From the NCBI RefSeq assembly GCF_042186555.1, contig NC_133324.1:9074236-9138235 (forward strand): a stretch of 64,000 nucleotides of DNA. The letters are read 5' to 3'. Of the stretch, positions 36,481-48,020 are shown one piece after another. Below the pieces are notes generated by a model. That model was not told where the DNA came from. It was given only the letters and a program-made list of their open reading frames with translations, and did no database searches. The stretch is from Aquarana catesbeiana. Lineage: Eukaryota > Chordata > Amphibia > Anura > Ranidae. Each line of letters opens with the position of its first letter. The stretch's first letter is position 1. Both the position numbers and the translations under genes were made by a program.

Positions 36481-38043
36481 GTCCTGGCATTTTATGCACA
36501 ACATTTAGAAGCTTATGTCACACATCACCCACTCTTCTAACCACTTGAAGACAAAGCCCTTTCTGACACTTTTTGATTACATGAAAAAATTATTTTTTTT
36601 TTGCAAGAAAATTACTTTGAACCCCCAAACATTATATATTTTCTTAAAGCAAATGCCCTACAGATTAAAATGGTGGGTGTTTCATTTTTTTTTCACACAG
36701 TATTTGCGCAGTGATTTTTCAAACGCATTTTTTGGGGAAAAAACACACTTTTTAAAATGTTAATGCACTAAAACACACTATATTGCCCAAATGTTTGATG
36801 AAATAAAAAAGATGATCTTAGGCCGAGTACATGGATACCAAACATGACATGCTTTAAAATTGCGCACAAACGTGCAGTGGCGACAAACTAAATACATTTT
36901 TAAAAGCCTTTAAAAGCCTTTACAGGTTACCACTTTAGATTTACAGAGGAGGTCTACTGCTAGAATTACTGCCCTCGATCTGACCTTTGCGGTGATACCT
37001 CACATGCATGGTGTAATTGCTGTTTACATTTGACGCCAGACCGACGCTTGCGTTTCGCTTTAGCGTGAGAGCAGGGGGGACAGGGGTGCTTTTTTTTTTT
37101 TTTTTTTTTTATTTATTTTTTTTTGCTTTTATCTTATTTTTAAACTATTCCTTTCATTTTTTTTTTAAATCATTTTTATTGTTCTCTCAAGGAATGTAAA
37201 TATCCCCTCTGATAGCAATAGGTAGTGACAGGTACTCTTTTTAGAAAAAATTGGGCTCTATTAGACCCTAGATTTCTCCTCTGCCCTCAAAGCATCTGAC
37301 CACACCAAGATCGGTGTGATAAAATGCTTTCCCAATTTCCCAATGCGCTGTTTACATCCGGCGAAATCTAAGTCATGAAATGCTCGTAGCTTCGGGTTTC
37401 TTAGGCCATAGAGATGTTTGGAGCCACTCTGGTCTCTGATCAGCTCTTTGGTCAGCTGGCTGAATCACCGGCTGCATTCTCAGGTTCCCTGTCAAGACAG
37501 GAGAGCCAGAGAAAAACACGGAAGACGGTGAGGGGGGGTCATTCCCTCCCACTGCTTGTAAAAGCAGTCTAGAGGCTAATTGGCCACTAGGATTGCTTTT
37601 ACATGAAAGCCGACTGCTGGCTGAAAAGAATGATACCAAGATGATACCTAAACCTGCAGGCATCATTCTGGTATAACCACTCAAAGTCGTGAATGGCGAA
37701 GACAAAAAAATGGTTAACAATAAAGCACAGTAAACGGTAAAGTATAAAAAATTGCATACCTGAAAAGCTGATAAAACATAATAACAATAAAACATTGCAG
37801 AATAGAATACAGTAAAAAAGAGCAGAACAATAGAGAGAATGGAGAGAGCGAGAACAATAAAACGACAACTATTATTTTTTATTTTATATTTTTGCTTGTG
37901 TTTTTTTTTTTTTTTTTTACACTTTTTTTTGTAACTAACTTTTATAACTGTAACCGGTTCCAGGTTCGGGTCTCTCAAAATGCGATGGCATCTTGGCAGA
38001 CCCTGTGAAAGTGTGCCTAGTCTGTGCAATGCTGTACCCTACG

Positions 38044-38421
38044 CTAATACTCAACTAGTGAATGGTAGCGTTCAAAACATTCACCAATGCAAAGACCAGT
38101 ATTGTCAGGACAGGAGGGACAATAATAGCGGGTGTCACGCCTATATCCGCGCTTGCTGCAGACACAACATCTTTTTTGGGGGGGTTCACTGGGTAGGGGT
38201 ACTCGGGAGGACATAAAGAAAATGCCTCTCATGCAGCCGACTGCATTTGGTTGGGGATGTGAATGGGGGAAGTACGGGTACTGCAGAAGCGGTGGGTTCC
38301 CAATTAGGATTGGCGAATGCAGCAGGAAGGGCACTATGGGCACGACGGGCCTGTGTTTGTCTTCTTCTTGGTGGCTGCGGGACACTACTTGTGCTTGCCA
38401 CCTCACCAGCTTGAACTGCAC
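38044..38421 (-). pseudogene. piggyBac transposase, C-terminal cysteine-rich domain
   Basis: The last 43 residues before the stop at 38044 read RCCVCSKRGYRRDTRYYC then PSC, GLCIGECFERYH. This is the C-x2-C ... C-x2-C ... C-x3-C-x3-H layout of the piggyBac C-terminal zinc-binding domain that contacts the element ends. The catalytic DDD core is not recognisable upstream (38421 to about 39300), so only the tail survives. It lies on the minus strand within the TTAA element. Confidence 0.85.
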
Positions 38422-38494
38422 TTATGGGACTCGCCACGTCACCAAGTGTTACTGCAGTGCTGGTTTGACTACGACCGGGGTGTACTAGGCCACT

Positions 38495-39214
38495 GGTGCT
38501 TGCCAGTTCACCAAAACGCTACCAAAAAAACTGTTAGCGATCGCAGGGATCAGGCCTGACTCTGCGAATGCTGCAGTTATGCGTTTAGTGTTTTGTAAGT
38601 GACAGTGATCGATCGATACTGCACTTGGGTGGGCTGGGCTGGGCCGGGCGGAGGGGCAAAACGCAGGTGCTAGCAGGTATCTGGGCTGATCCCGCTAACA
38701 CTGCGTTTTTGGGAACCCTAAACTGCTGGGGACGCCAGTATAGATCTGATCGGATCAGATATTGATCCGTTCAGATACTATACCACTAAGGGAGGTGTAC
38801 GGTGCGTGCATGGGTGTTAGCGGTACTGGAGCTAATCTGACTTTGCCTGGGGCTGGTGCTTGCCAGTTCACGAAAACGCTACCAAGAAAACTGTTAGCGA
38901 TCGCAGGGATCAGGCCTGACTCTGCGAACGCTGCAGTTATGCGTTTAATGTTTTGTAAGTGACAGTGATCGATCGATACTGCACTTGGGTGGGCTGGGCT
39001 GGGCGGAGGGGCAAAACGCAGGTGCTAGCAGGCATCTGGGCTGATCTCGCTTACACTGCGTTTTTGGGAACCCTAAACTGCTGGGGACGCTAGTATAGAT
39101 CTGATCGGATCAGATATTGATGCGTTCAGATACTATACCACTAAGGGAGGCGTATGCTGCGTGCGTGGGTGTTAGCGGTACTGGCGCTAATCTGACGCTG
39201 CCTGGGGCGACGCA
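38495..39214 (+). repeat. 360-bp tandem duplication in the TTAA element
   Basis: 'ggtgcttgccagttcac' occurs at 38495 and 38855. Everything between, including tgttagcgatcgcaggga, gtgatcgatcgatactgcac and gatctgatcggatcagatat, is repeated at a 360-bp spacing with few differences. The second copy ends near 39205. Non-coding; several short self-complementary words (gatcgatcgatc, gatcggatc) are present. Confidence 0.92.
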
Positions 39215-40048
39215 TATCACCGCCGGGCGATCAGGGGGCTAAACCTTTATTCGATAATAAACGGCGGGTGCCCTGACTCTATAAAAAATAAACAAACTAA
39301 CCAGCGTCACCCGTAATGGTTATACGGTGATCAGTGGTGAAAGGGTTAACTAGGGGGCAATCAAGGGGTTAAAACATTTATTAGATAGTATATGGGGGTC
39401 CCTGTCGCTATAAAACGCTGACGGCGAACCTATATATTTACCTCCCTAACTAGCGTCACCAGCGACACAAATACAGCGATCAGAAAAATGATCGCTCAGT
39501 GACACTGGCGACAGGGGGTGATCAAGGGGTTAAAACTTTATTAGGGGGGGTTAGGGGGGTACCCTAGACCTACAGGGGGCTAACACTAACTGTCCCAACA
39601 CTGTAACTGTCACAAACTGACACCAATGCAGTAATCAGAAAAAAAAAAAACACTGCTTGGTGTCAGTGTGACAGGGAGGGGGAGGGGTGATTGGGGGGCA
39701 ATCGGGGGGGGGATCGGGGGTGTAATGTGTGCCTGGCATGTTCTACTGTGTGTGTGTGTTCACTCACTGTGAAGTCTTCTCTTCTCGGCGCTGGAACGGA
39801 AACTGCCGAGCCGAGGAGAGATGACATCACATCCTCTGCCTGTGTGTACTATACACAGGCAGGGGATGTTTCCCATTGGCTGGGAGCGATCACGAGGGGG
39901 GCCACGATCGGATAGCCTCCCCCTCGCCTCTCAACGCTCCCAGCCAAAAGCCGACCGCCGCTGGCACCGGGGGGGTCCGATCGTGATTTTGCCTGCCCGT
40001 GCCATTCTGCTCACGTATATATGCGTGAGGCGGTCGGCAAGTGGTTAA

Positions 40049-41022
40049 GAACATGTCATTTACCACAGTACACATGGGAATTTATCCCAATACAATACCA
40101 TAGTAACCCAATACTGATTTTAGGAATCCTATGTTTTTCTAGTACATATAACACAATACATATATATTTATAACCTAACACTGGTTTTAGGAATCCTATG
40201 TTTTTCCAGTACATATAACGCATTGTGATTTAAAAACTTCCACTCTGTCTCATGGAGGCTTGCTGCTTTTTAGTATACAATAGTATAGAGTATACAAATT
40301 AGTAATTATAATAATTATGATGACTTCCAGGTGTTGCCTGTTCACAGCCGCCTTTCCCCTAGGGGTGCCCAACTACTTGTGACCACTTGCAAGCCCCTCA
40401 GCCGGGGGTGGCCCCCTTCAAGGTGGGGGTGAGGACGGCCCTTCAGCATTTTCCAGGATCATCAATGGGGAAATCAACTGCTATCTCTGTGTGTGTTTTT
40501 TATTCATGAAAAGTCTCTGGTTAAGCGAGCCTACCTGGTGGAGAGGGTAAATATGATGTGACTACTGTTTTTTTCATCTATGATGGATGTACATAGAATT
40601 ATGACTGCATACCACACTGTATATGATTGTAACCTGTCTTTTGATGTACCTATAGAAACACGGGAACCCCCTGAGGAAGACCGTAAACATATAGGTCAAA
40701 ATGCATTGGGGCTTTTCTCCGTACATCGGACAGTACAACCACTATTCATCTATTGCAAGCTGAAAATAATTTTGCAATCTATACTATATTTGGTAGTGTC
40801 TATCATCTCCCCTTTTCCTAATCCTATAGTCTCGCACAATGCATACCAGAGCTCATGTTTTAACCTTTGTATAGTATTGTTCTAGTGTTTTTGATAATAA
40901 AAGTACCAATTTTTTCAAACCCTTTTTTGACTCTCTATTGCTTAAAAACTCCACGGGGAACTTTTCCTTCTTTTTAAGATTTGCTATCCGGGGTGTGCAG
41001 CCTCTCAGACTCTATATATGTG
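40049..41022 (+). other. Non-coding region with Penelope-like terminal signature
   Basis: About 970 bp between the piggyBac element and the LINE tail. It has no long coding frame that I recognise. A motif at 40671-40710 (ctgaggaagacc ... ggtcaaaatgcattgggg) resembles the motif in insertion B. 40880-40920 holds 'gataataaaagtacc', a possible 3' processing site. It may be a terminal repeat of the Penelope copy whose RT lies at 30725. Confidence 0.35.
40671..40710 (+). other. Hammerhead-like core motif (degenerate)
   Basis: CTGAGGA is followed by a perfect 4-bp stem (gacc 40679-40682 with ggtc 40694-40697) and then AAAA where GAAA is expected, then tgcattgggg. The hammerhead core is CUGANGA, stem II, GAAA. 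Here one core base differs, so catalysis is unlikely. The same layout recurs at 60034-60058. Confidence 0.3.
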
Positions 41023-41803
41023 TCATACCATGTTATAGTTAGAGATAATTAAACAAGACCTGCAGCATATATCGAAATATGAAATATCTTGGGTTGGGAG
41101 GATCGCAGCTCTCAAAATGACACTTTTACCTAAAATCATATACTTTTTTAGGACCATACCAATAATTATACCAGACCAATTCTTTAGAGAGGCAGATAAA
41201 TTATTTAGACAATTCATATGGGGAAAGAAAATTACCAAGATTGAATTTCCTTTACTATTGAAGCATAAACTAAATGGTGGATTAAATTTCCCTAACCTTA
41301 AAAAACTACTACTTTGCAGCCCACCTGGATCATACCATGGGCATGGTTCGACCCCAACTCTAACAAATTGTGGGTCTAGAAACTTACCCACCCTGCTATT
41401 GTCAAGTCTGACTCATATGACATTAAATTATAAGCCCTTCCCCTCTATAAACGCCACACTATTAGTGTGGAATAATCTACATACCATTGTACCTCAGGAT
41501 ACTAAGGATAAATGCACAAACTTTCCATTGCAGGTTTACGAACACATTATACCTAATTTAAATATTCACCCATGAATGAGAGAAGGGATACAGACCTATA
41601 AAGAGTTAATATCTAAGAACCCTAGACCCACTTAATTCTCTTATATCCAACTCACTTATTTTCATAAAAATAATCCGAACATACACTATAGTATCCACAG
41701 GGAAACCTGGTCACACTTGAAGTCTTACCGCGACGGTACAAAGGGACTGCCATGGTTTTACAACAAGCTACATAATAGTGGAGGCTTCCAAAAATCTTTG
41801 AAC
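41023..41803 (+). pseudogene. L1 ORF2 C-terminal fragment
   Basis: The frame reads MTLLPKIIYFFRTIPIIIPD, FFREADKLFRQFIWG, then LKHKLNGGLNFPNLKK. This is the conserved post-RT region of vertebrate L1/Tx1 ORF2. A stop occurs at 41573. ORF2-like text (GLPWFYNKLHNSGGF) continues to about 41800 in broken frames and ends at the right-hand 17-bp target duplication. The natural ORF2 end, 3' UTR and tail are absent. Confidence 0.85.
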
Positions 41804-41820
41804 ATGTAACGTTGGCTGTT

Positions 41821-44123
41821 AGGGATCTGTTGTTTGATTAGGTAGCCTGTGTCTATGGTTATGTGTCACTCAATTGTTTTAGTCAGTTTTTGTGGAGAAA
41901 AATGTTGGTGTTTTTGTGAAGAAATCTTGGTTTGTGCTGGTTTTGGCGGTATCAGCAACTGCATTTCAAATGTTTGTTTCACCGTGTGGTCCGATTGTCA
42001 TCGGCCATTCTTGTAGTCACCATGTGGCCCAGCTTTTGCTGGCCATTTTCACCATGTGGCCGTGGCTTGATTTTCGTTTGTTGCAACTGCCATTTCCTGT
42101 CTTCTGTGTTATGGGTGGAATTGCTCTGCTTTTGGGCCAGGCTTCTAAGTTTAGTGTGAGTTAAGTAGTACGGTCAGTTCTGTGTTAAAAATGTGATTTT
42201 GTTTGTGGAGGCACAGTTTAAGGATGTTATACTGTTTAGCCTGTAAATCATGCCAGAGTGGAAATTGCTCCAATTTCAGGGGTGAGACACCGGGAACTGA
42301 GAAACTGTTTTGTTTAATGTTACACTCACAGGTTTAAATTGTTTTTCAACTGTTGGATTCTGAATGCACCATTTTTGTTGTCCATTGTGTGTTTGCGAAG
42401 CCATGCAGTCTGAGCCACCACCTTATCTCTAGGCACCATTTTTGTTTTCCTTTTAAGTGAATTCAATCTTTTCAGGTTTAGCTATTTTTGTACTTTTTAC
42501 ATACTTTTCAGTAAAACTTTTACGTTTTTTTGTATTGAACTTTGGTTTTAAGTGAAATCTCTACTTTGCACTGAATTTACTAACATTAACTGAGTTATTG
42601 TACTATTAGCGGTGGGTTATTTTTATTATTAATTGTTTGGGCGTTCTCAGAGGGCAATTCATGCCCCCGCCCACCCATTGTTTTGGGTTTTATCGCTTTA
42701 GAAATTCAGGGAAGATGAAACTAGGCTTCCCCTCCCCTCCCTCTTCCTGTCCATTGATAATTAAATAAACCAGTTAGATGGGTTTTTAGAGCTGAGCAGA
42801 CGACAAGAAGTTGGTGGGAGGAGCTTGGGGTCTTTTTGGAACAAGCATGTAGACAAAGGTACTTGTGTTTGGAAGGAGGAAACCATTTTGATTTTTAATT
42901 TAATTCCAGTTGTTTTGTGAAGTTTTATACTGTAATACAGTTTTGGGTAGAGAGCAAACAGGAGGCATCCACGTTATTGTTGAAACATCTAGGTACAGAT
43001 AGAAGCCATAAGCTTGTTTTGAATAGTGGAGGATTTCATGGTGCTTTGTAGTTTGTCTGACAAACATATTTATAGGGCTGCCGATAATTGGTTAGAGAGC
43101 ATATAAATGTGAGGAGTAGATTCTAGCATACCTGGAGGCCGTGTATAATAATCGGAATACGCTGGTGCCAGTACTGTAAAAATAGTCACTAGGCAGTACT
43201 GCTTCGAAAGTTAGTGCGAGGGTTCCCTGGACACAGGTACACGTCATAAGCGATTCAAATCATCATGGGTAATGTTGCCGTCCATGCCTTGAAGAAAAAA
43301 AATGAGGCGCCACAAAAGTCAGACAGCTGCATAGTACATGAAATCTGGGTATGGGGCTAAGGTCATTAGACCCCTTAAAGATTGGCAGATATGGTCAGAG
43401 GGTACAGTAAGGTGTATTCCTTTGGAAGGTACTTTTTATGTCTGGAGGTATGAGACCCCAGAATAAAAATACCTTGGAAGTAGTTCAGCTGTGGCTTCAG
43501 AAATCTGTAATGATGAGTGGATTGATGGATCTGTAGTCTACCTTTGTGTGAATAAAATTCTCGTGCCTGTTTTTGAACTTTGTGTGGCTGGCCCATGCAA
43601 GTTTTCAAGCTGCTCTCATGTTTTTCCCATTGTATTTTTTCTATTGCTAAAAGAGTGAAGGCAGCATTCCATCTGGTTGTTTTGTTTTTTCATTTTTGTT
43701 TTGGGAACTATGAAATATCTCCCCCACATTTGTATCTAAATGTTTGTCTCATGTTTTAGTCTTCTCATTGTTTGTATGTAGTAACAAGAATATGTTTGAA
43801 CCTATCACGGCAGCCCTCTTGTGTGTCGTGGCTGTTGTATTTTAGTAGGAACGTGAAAGTAAGGGTTACAATTTACCAATGTACACAAATGTTGTATTGT
43901 TTATCATTCTTTGCAGGTTAAATATGAAGGATAGAGTAATAACTTGTTTATCATAGGCTATTTCACTGTTTCATTGTTTTTTTTTCTGCACCATTCTAAA
44001 CCCTTCGTGTCTTCCTCCAGTTTGTAATGAGGAAGAAAATGGGGGGATAATGGTAAGAATGACAATTTTCAAACCAATAATACTAACTGCTCTAATTTTA
44101 GCCAAGTTTGTGACCTAGCAGGA
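41821..44123. other. Unassigned region right of the L1 insertion
   Basis: About 2.3 kb, T/G-rich and without transposon termini that I recognise. Notable points are repeated 'accatttttgtt' phrases (42369, 42429), 'aattaaataaacc' (42760), and an ATG at 43265 opening a short frame MGNVAVHALKKKNEAPQK that ends within 100 bp. A Met-Gly start recalls myristoylated retroviral Gag, but this is far too short to call. The region was contiguous with 18945-20467 before the L1 insertion. Confidence 0.4.
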
Positions 44124-44136
44124 CAACATGTTGATG

Positions 44137-44835
44137 TGAAAGTATGTAGGAAAACACTGCGCTAACTAAAATGAAGGAAAAATGAGCAGCTACATACAGT
44201 ATGACGAACACAGTAAACAAAATAGTAAAAAAATGTAGCGCATAACAAATATACATGAATATCGTGACATTGATGTGAAATACTGATGTATATGCTATGT
44301 GGAAGCAATATTCTTTTCTCCACATATCATCCTGACATGAGTGGGTATTCTGCCCTGGTATACCCACCCTCCAAGATTCCATTCCAGAGTTCCTGAAGTG
44401 GCGGTGAATTTGGAAGGTCCTTGGAGTTTCCCTGGAATCCATCCCAGAGGTCTTAACCACCTACATATATACACACCTGCCATGTGTGGCACACTGCCTT
44501 GAAGACTCTATGTCACTGACAATAGAGTTCACCAGATCTGGTAAGAGCATATACTTGCTATTCAGTTGCTGATGTTTTTCCCTCTATAACGTTGTTTCCA
44601 CGGACGGATCTGCATATCCATTTTCACTACTCTGGGATCTACACCATTCGGTGGTTGTTTTTTCTGTTTACACACAGTTGGACATTCACTTATCACATTC
44701 ATTTTTGATACAGGCAACCATTTTTTCTCAACATTTATTTGGTTGATTGACTTTTATATGGATTTTCAGTATTTCACATCAATATCACGATATTCATGTA
44801 TATTTGTTATGCGCTACATTTTTTCACCATTTTGT
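44137..44835. mobile_element. Inverted-repeat insertion C (Penelope-like architecture?)
   Basis: The 13-bp direct repeat caacatgttgatg occurs at 44124-44136 and 44836-44848. Arms of about 60 bp, gtagcgcataacaaatatac then atgaata at 44236-44294, recur inverted at about 44768-44830. The right arm nearly reaches the duplication, while the left is preceded by about 90 extra bases. The middle has no credible coding region. The layout matches insertions A and B. Confidence 0.6.
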
Positions 44836-44985
44836 CAACATGTTGATGACCACCACGACTGTGTTTCTTTGATGGAATCAGTCCAGTGAAGAAGGCTCCT
44901 ATCCCAGAAGCTAAGAACTTTTTTATCAATGATTCCAGGTATTACACCCCAGATGGTAAGCCACGCAGTGACCACAGTCTTTGAG

Positions 44986-45402
44986 TGTCAGAAACCATGA
45001 ATCAGACCGAGACAGAAGTACAGATAATCACACTTGTTTAATAATAATAATAAGGTAAACAGAGTAAGCATAGTCAATACATAGCCAGAGTTCAGTAACC
45101 AGATGGGGTAATCAGCTAATGCTAATGTCAGAGAGCCAGAGATCAATATAGTAGTACAGCAAGCAGGATCAGGAGCCAGAAGGGACGTCAGCCAAGCAAG
45201 TCTTCAACAGGCATGCAGGTGAAAGTTTCTGAGATGTGACCAAAGGCGAAGGCAGAGATGATGTGAGCTGGATGGCTTTAAGTAGCCAGGACTGAAAAGC
45301 AGATCATCAACAGCTGAGTCACTGTGGAGAGAAAGGAGCTGGCAATTAGCTAACAGCTGAGCGGCCAGCTCAGAGAAGGAAGGGCTGAGCCCAGCCCTGA
45401 CA
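44986..45402 (-). repeat. Chromovirus 3' LTR (417 bp)
   Basis: Inverted ends tgtcag/ctgaca. Its first 95 bp match 50997-51100 of the other LTR, apart from the length of an (ata)n run. On the minus strand it is preceded by the purine-rich gaggaggggttac, a polypurine tract. A TATA-like cttaaag (about 45275-45283, minus) lies about 30 bp upstream of gccttcgcctttgg, a plausible transcript start. Confidence 0.93.
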
Positions 45403-45479
45403 GTAACCCCTCCTCAACGACCCCTCCCCCTGGAAGGACCACTAGGCTTGAGGGGAAAATGTCTATGGAAATCACGGAG

Positions 45480-45660
45480 GGGGACAGGGGCATGTACGTC
45501 CGAGGATGAGACCCAAGAGCGTTCCTCCGGACTATAACCCTTCCAATGCACCAGGTACTGTATGCATCCACGGAACCTATGGGAGTCAACAATGGATTGT
45601 ACTTCATACTCCTCATGGTTCTCAACCTGTATAGGGTGAGGACATGGCACAGAGGTGGTA
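45480..45660 (-). pseudogene. Chromovirus chromodomain
   Basis: After the integrase tail (ISNVFHVSLLKP at about 45690) the frame reads EEYEVQSIVDSHR, then IQYLVHWKGYSPEERSWV. This has the aromatic W-x-x-Y-x-x-x-E-x-x-W core of chromodomains, which target chromoviral integration to methylated histone H3. It ends in a basic PSGPSRGRGR tail near the polypurine tract. The domain is read in one open frame, among the best-preserved parts of the element. Confidence 0.93.
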
Positions 45661-46900
45661 AAGTGGTTGCAGACCAAAGGTTTCAATAAGGAGACATGAA
45701 ACACATTAGAGATGTGCATACTAGGAGGAAGGTCCAACCCATAAGCCACTGGGTTAATCCTGCAAAGGATACATAAAGGCCCAATAAACCGAGGTGTGAA
45801 CTTCAATGAAGGAACACGAAGTCAGAGGTTGCAAAGATGACAGCCAGACTCTGTCCCCAACCTGGTAGGAAGATACAGGCAGGCGTCTGCGGTCAGCATG
45901 GAGTCTGTACCTATCGTTAGCAAGTTGCAAAGCCTCCTGGACTTGTGCCCAAGTGGAACGAAGGCCACAGAGATGCTCCTCTAATGCAGGAATACTCTGC
46001 GGAACAAACGAGGCAGGCAACACGGAAGGTTGGAAACCATAGTTTGCCATAAACGGGGACAAACGGGAAGCTGAATTCAAGGCACTATTGTGAGCAAACT
46101 CTGCCCATGGTAAGAGGTCTGACCAGTTGTTATAATGGTCTGAAATATAGCAATGTAGGAATTGCTCCAAGGACTGATCGACTCGTTCTGAGGCCCCATT
46201 AGACTGCGGGTGATACGCAGAGGAGAAAGCAAGCTGAATACCCAATTGTGCACAAAAGTCTCGCCAGAACCAGGACACAAACTGACTACCCCTGTCTGAG
46301 ACAACCACCTTGGGTAGCCCATGTAAGCGGAAGATCTCCCGAACAAAAATAGAAGCCAGTTCCTTAGAAGTAGGCAACTTCTTGGAATACAATGCAACAT
46401 TTTCGAGAACCGGTCAACCACCATAAGGATGTTGCCCTGGGAGTTGGGTAACTCCACAATGAAATCCACAGACAGGCGGGTCCAGGGCCTCTCTCCATTG
46501 GGTATGGGTTGTAGGAGGCCCACTGGAAGGTGTCGTTGAGTCTTACTCTGAGCACACACGGAACAGGCAGCTACGAAGGCAGTTACTTTAGCATGTAGAC
46601 TAGGCCACCAGAATTGTTATAAAATGGCCCAAAAGAGTTGATTCTTCCCAGGGTGGCCAGCAGCCTTGGGAGAATGGTACATCTGGAGCACAGCTGTATG
46701 GAGACTCTCGGGAACATAGCAGCGGTCACAAGGTTTCTCAGGAGGAGCATAGACCTGAGCAAGAATTTTGTCACCCAAAGGAGAAGTAAGACTGGTGCGA
46801 ACCATAGCCAGAATACGATCAGGAGGAATCAGGGGAACCAGAACTGACTCCATCTTGGAAGTGGAGGAAAATTGTTGTGACAAGGCGTCAGCCCTTACAT
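45660..46900 (-). pseudogene. Chromovirus integrase
   Basis: The N-terminal zinc region is marked by MYHSPKAAGHPGK (about 46680). The catalytic core follows: VDFIVELPNSQGNILMVVDR (first Asp, about 46460), VVSDRGSQFVS (second Asp, about 46300), then HPQSNGASERVDQSLE (Glu, about 46195). Next come GDRVWLS and the tail linking to the chromodomain. A frame change is needed near 46385 and another near 45840, and a stop lies near 46617. The canonical D-D-35-E residues are still visible. Confidence 0.92.
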
Positions 46901-46904
46901 TCTT

Positions 46905-47247
46905 AGTACATGAGAATGAGACAATGTAATTAAAACTCAACAAGAAAAGAGCCCATTGCACCCTTCTGGGAGAGAGGCGCTTAGCCTCAGACAAGAATGT
47001 GAGATTCTTATGGTCAATAAGAATTAAAACCCGGCACAGTGGTACCTTCAAGGAGATGTCTCCAATCTTTCAGGGCTAAAATGAACGCAAACAGCTCTCT
47101 TTCACCAATCTCGTAATTGCACTCTGCCGGTGACAATTTCTTGGAAAAGTAGCCACACGGATCCATAGCGCACTCAGGGTTAAGACAGAAGGGCTCCAAC
47201 TCCAGTCTCAGAAGAATCAACTTCTAGGATAAAAGACAACATAGGAT
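46905..47247 (-). pseudogene. Chromovirus RNase H, distal part
   Basis: Frames read GYFSKKLSPAECNYEIGERE and LFAFILALKDWRHLLEGT, then LIDHKNLTFL and ARWALF-like text. This is the usual Ty3/gypsy RNase H ending. The N-terminal part (a Val-Asp-Ser..Glu-Thr-Gly stretch) lies directly at the edge of the solo LTR, which splits the domain from RT at 47253. Confidence 0.85.
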
Positions 47248-47252
47248 CAGGG

Positions 47253-48020
47253 TGTCAGGTCTCCCACTTACCAGACCGGTGAGTCCACTTGGGCAGAGGG
47301 TAGGTTCCCTTACGTATCCGACTCGGGACCCCCGATAGAGTAGACAGGGAGCCCACGAGTGCGGAGTGGTATGAGAGCCTGGTGCAGGGATCCAGGTGCC
47401 GGAAGAGAGGTGGTCCTCCGAACAGCAGGTAGTATTCAGGAACACCGGAAACAGATGCTGAGCAGAAGCTGTCAGATTGGTCACACACAGGCAGAGGTCG
47501 GCAACGGGCAGGCAGCAGAAGTACAAGAGGAGCAGGCAGAAGTGGGGTCAAACAAGCCGGGGTCGGGTTCAGGCAGCAGTGAGGAAGGTCCAATAGGCAA
47601 GCTGAGTCCTAACAGATCAGAACTCAGGAACACAGAGAGGGTAACGGAACTTTGGCACAACAGCTGTTGATCAGGCAGCACTGAGCAGAGATTGCAGCAA
47701 GCCTAAATAGGCTGCTTGGCGCCAAAACACCACTCACGTGTGCACGCCGAAACGCACAGGCGCCCGCGCACCCGCACGCGCCCGAGCGCACCCCCGGACA
47801 CCGGCGCACACACCAGCACCACCAGGCACACGCATCCCAATGCCCATAGGCGGACGCATGCTAACGCGTGCGCGCGCCCGGGCGCCATCGTGCACACCAT
47901 GGCCAGCCGGATTAGACACACCAGTGCCCCCAGAAGCACGCGCCCCAGCACACACAGGAACACGTGCAGCAACGCTCCCCCCGGCGTGCACCGACGCCCA
48001 ACCAGGTAACCTCTCTGACA
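47253..48020. mobile_element. Solo LTR (768 bp) with 5-bp target duplication CAGGG
   Basis: It begins tgtcaggtctcccactt and ends ggtaacctctctgaca. It is flanked by caggg at 47248-47252 and 48021-48025. Removing it restores the chromovirus RT/RNase H frame ('APVLANP' on one side, the RNase H start on the other). There is no internal region, so the full element was lost by LTR-LTR recombination. The tgtcag ends resemble those of the host chromovirus, so it is probably a relative. 47720-47990 is GC-rich with many CpGs. Confidence 0.93.

Larger units (their letters stand above)
34424..40044 (-). mobile_element. 5.6-kb TTAA element with piggyBac transposase remnant
   Basis: It runs from TTAA (34420-34423, shared with the previous element) to TTAA (40045-40048). 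Left end ccacttcagccccagaagg; right end read inward ccacttgccgaccgcc. Contents: a palindromic region of about 1.6 kb, poly-T tracts near 37090-37160, a transposase C-terminal relic on the minus strand, a 360-bp tandem duplication, and G-rich non-coding sequence (39530-39720). An internal second terminus-like 'taaccacttgaag' at 36539 suggests the element is a composite. Confidence 0.75.
20468..41820 (+). mobile_element. L1/Tx1-type LINE, split by later insertions, with 17-bp target duplication
   Basis: The direct repeat atgtaacgttggctgtt occurs at 20468-20484, just before the element start ggaggggcgtggccagcagc, and again at 41804-41820, just after a C-terminal ORF2 fragment. The first half (20485-22888) has ORF1 and the ORF2 endonuclease. 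The second (about 41023-41803) has the post-RT part of ORF2. RT itself is missing. Gypsy-1, a Penelope relic and two piggyBac elements occupy the gap. No 3' tail is visible before the right duplication, which is abnormal for a LINE. Confidence 0.75.

Noticed and set aside
37373..38029. 218-codon minus-strand frame with hydrophobic stretches
   Set aside because: It lies inside the TTAA element and comes from AT-rich and poly-A sequence. It has no homology that I recognise and is not continuous with the piggyBac tail.
43265..43360. Met-Gly start (MGNVAV...) as a retroviral Gag
   Set aside because: Only about 30 codons before a stop, with no primer-binding site, LTR pair or downstream capsid text found. 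Kept only as a note in the unassigned region.
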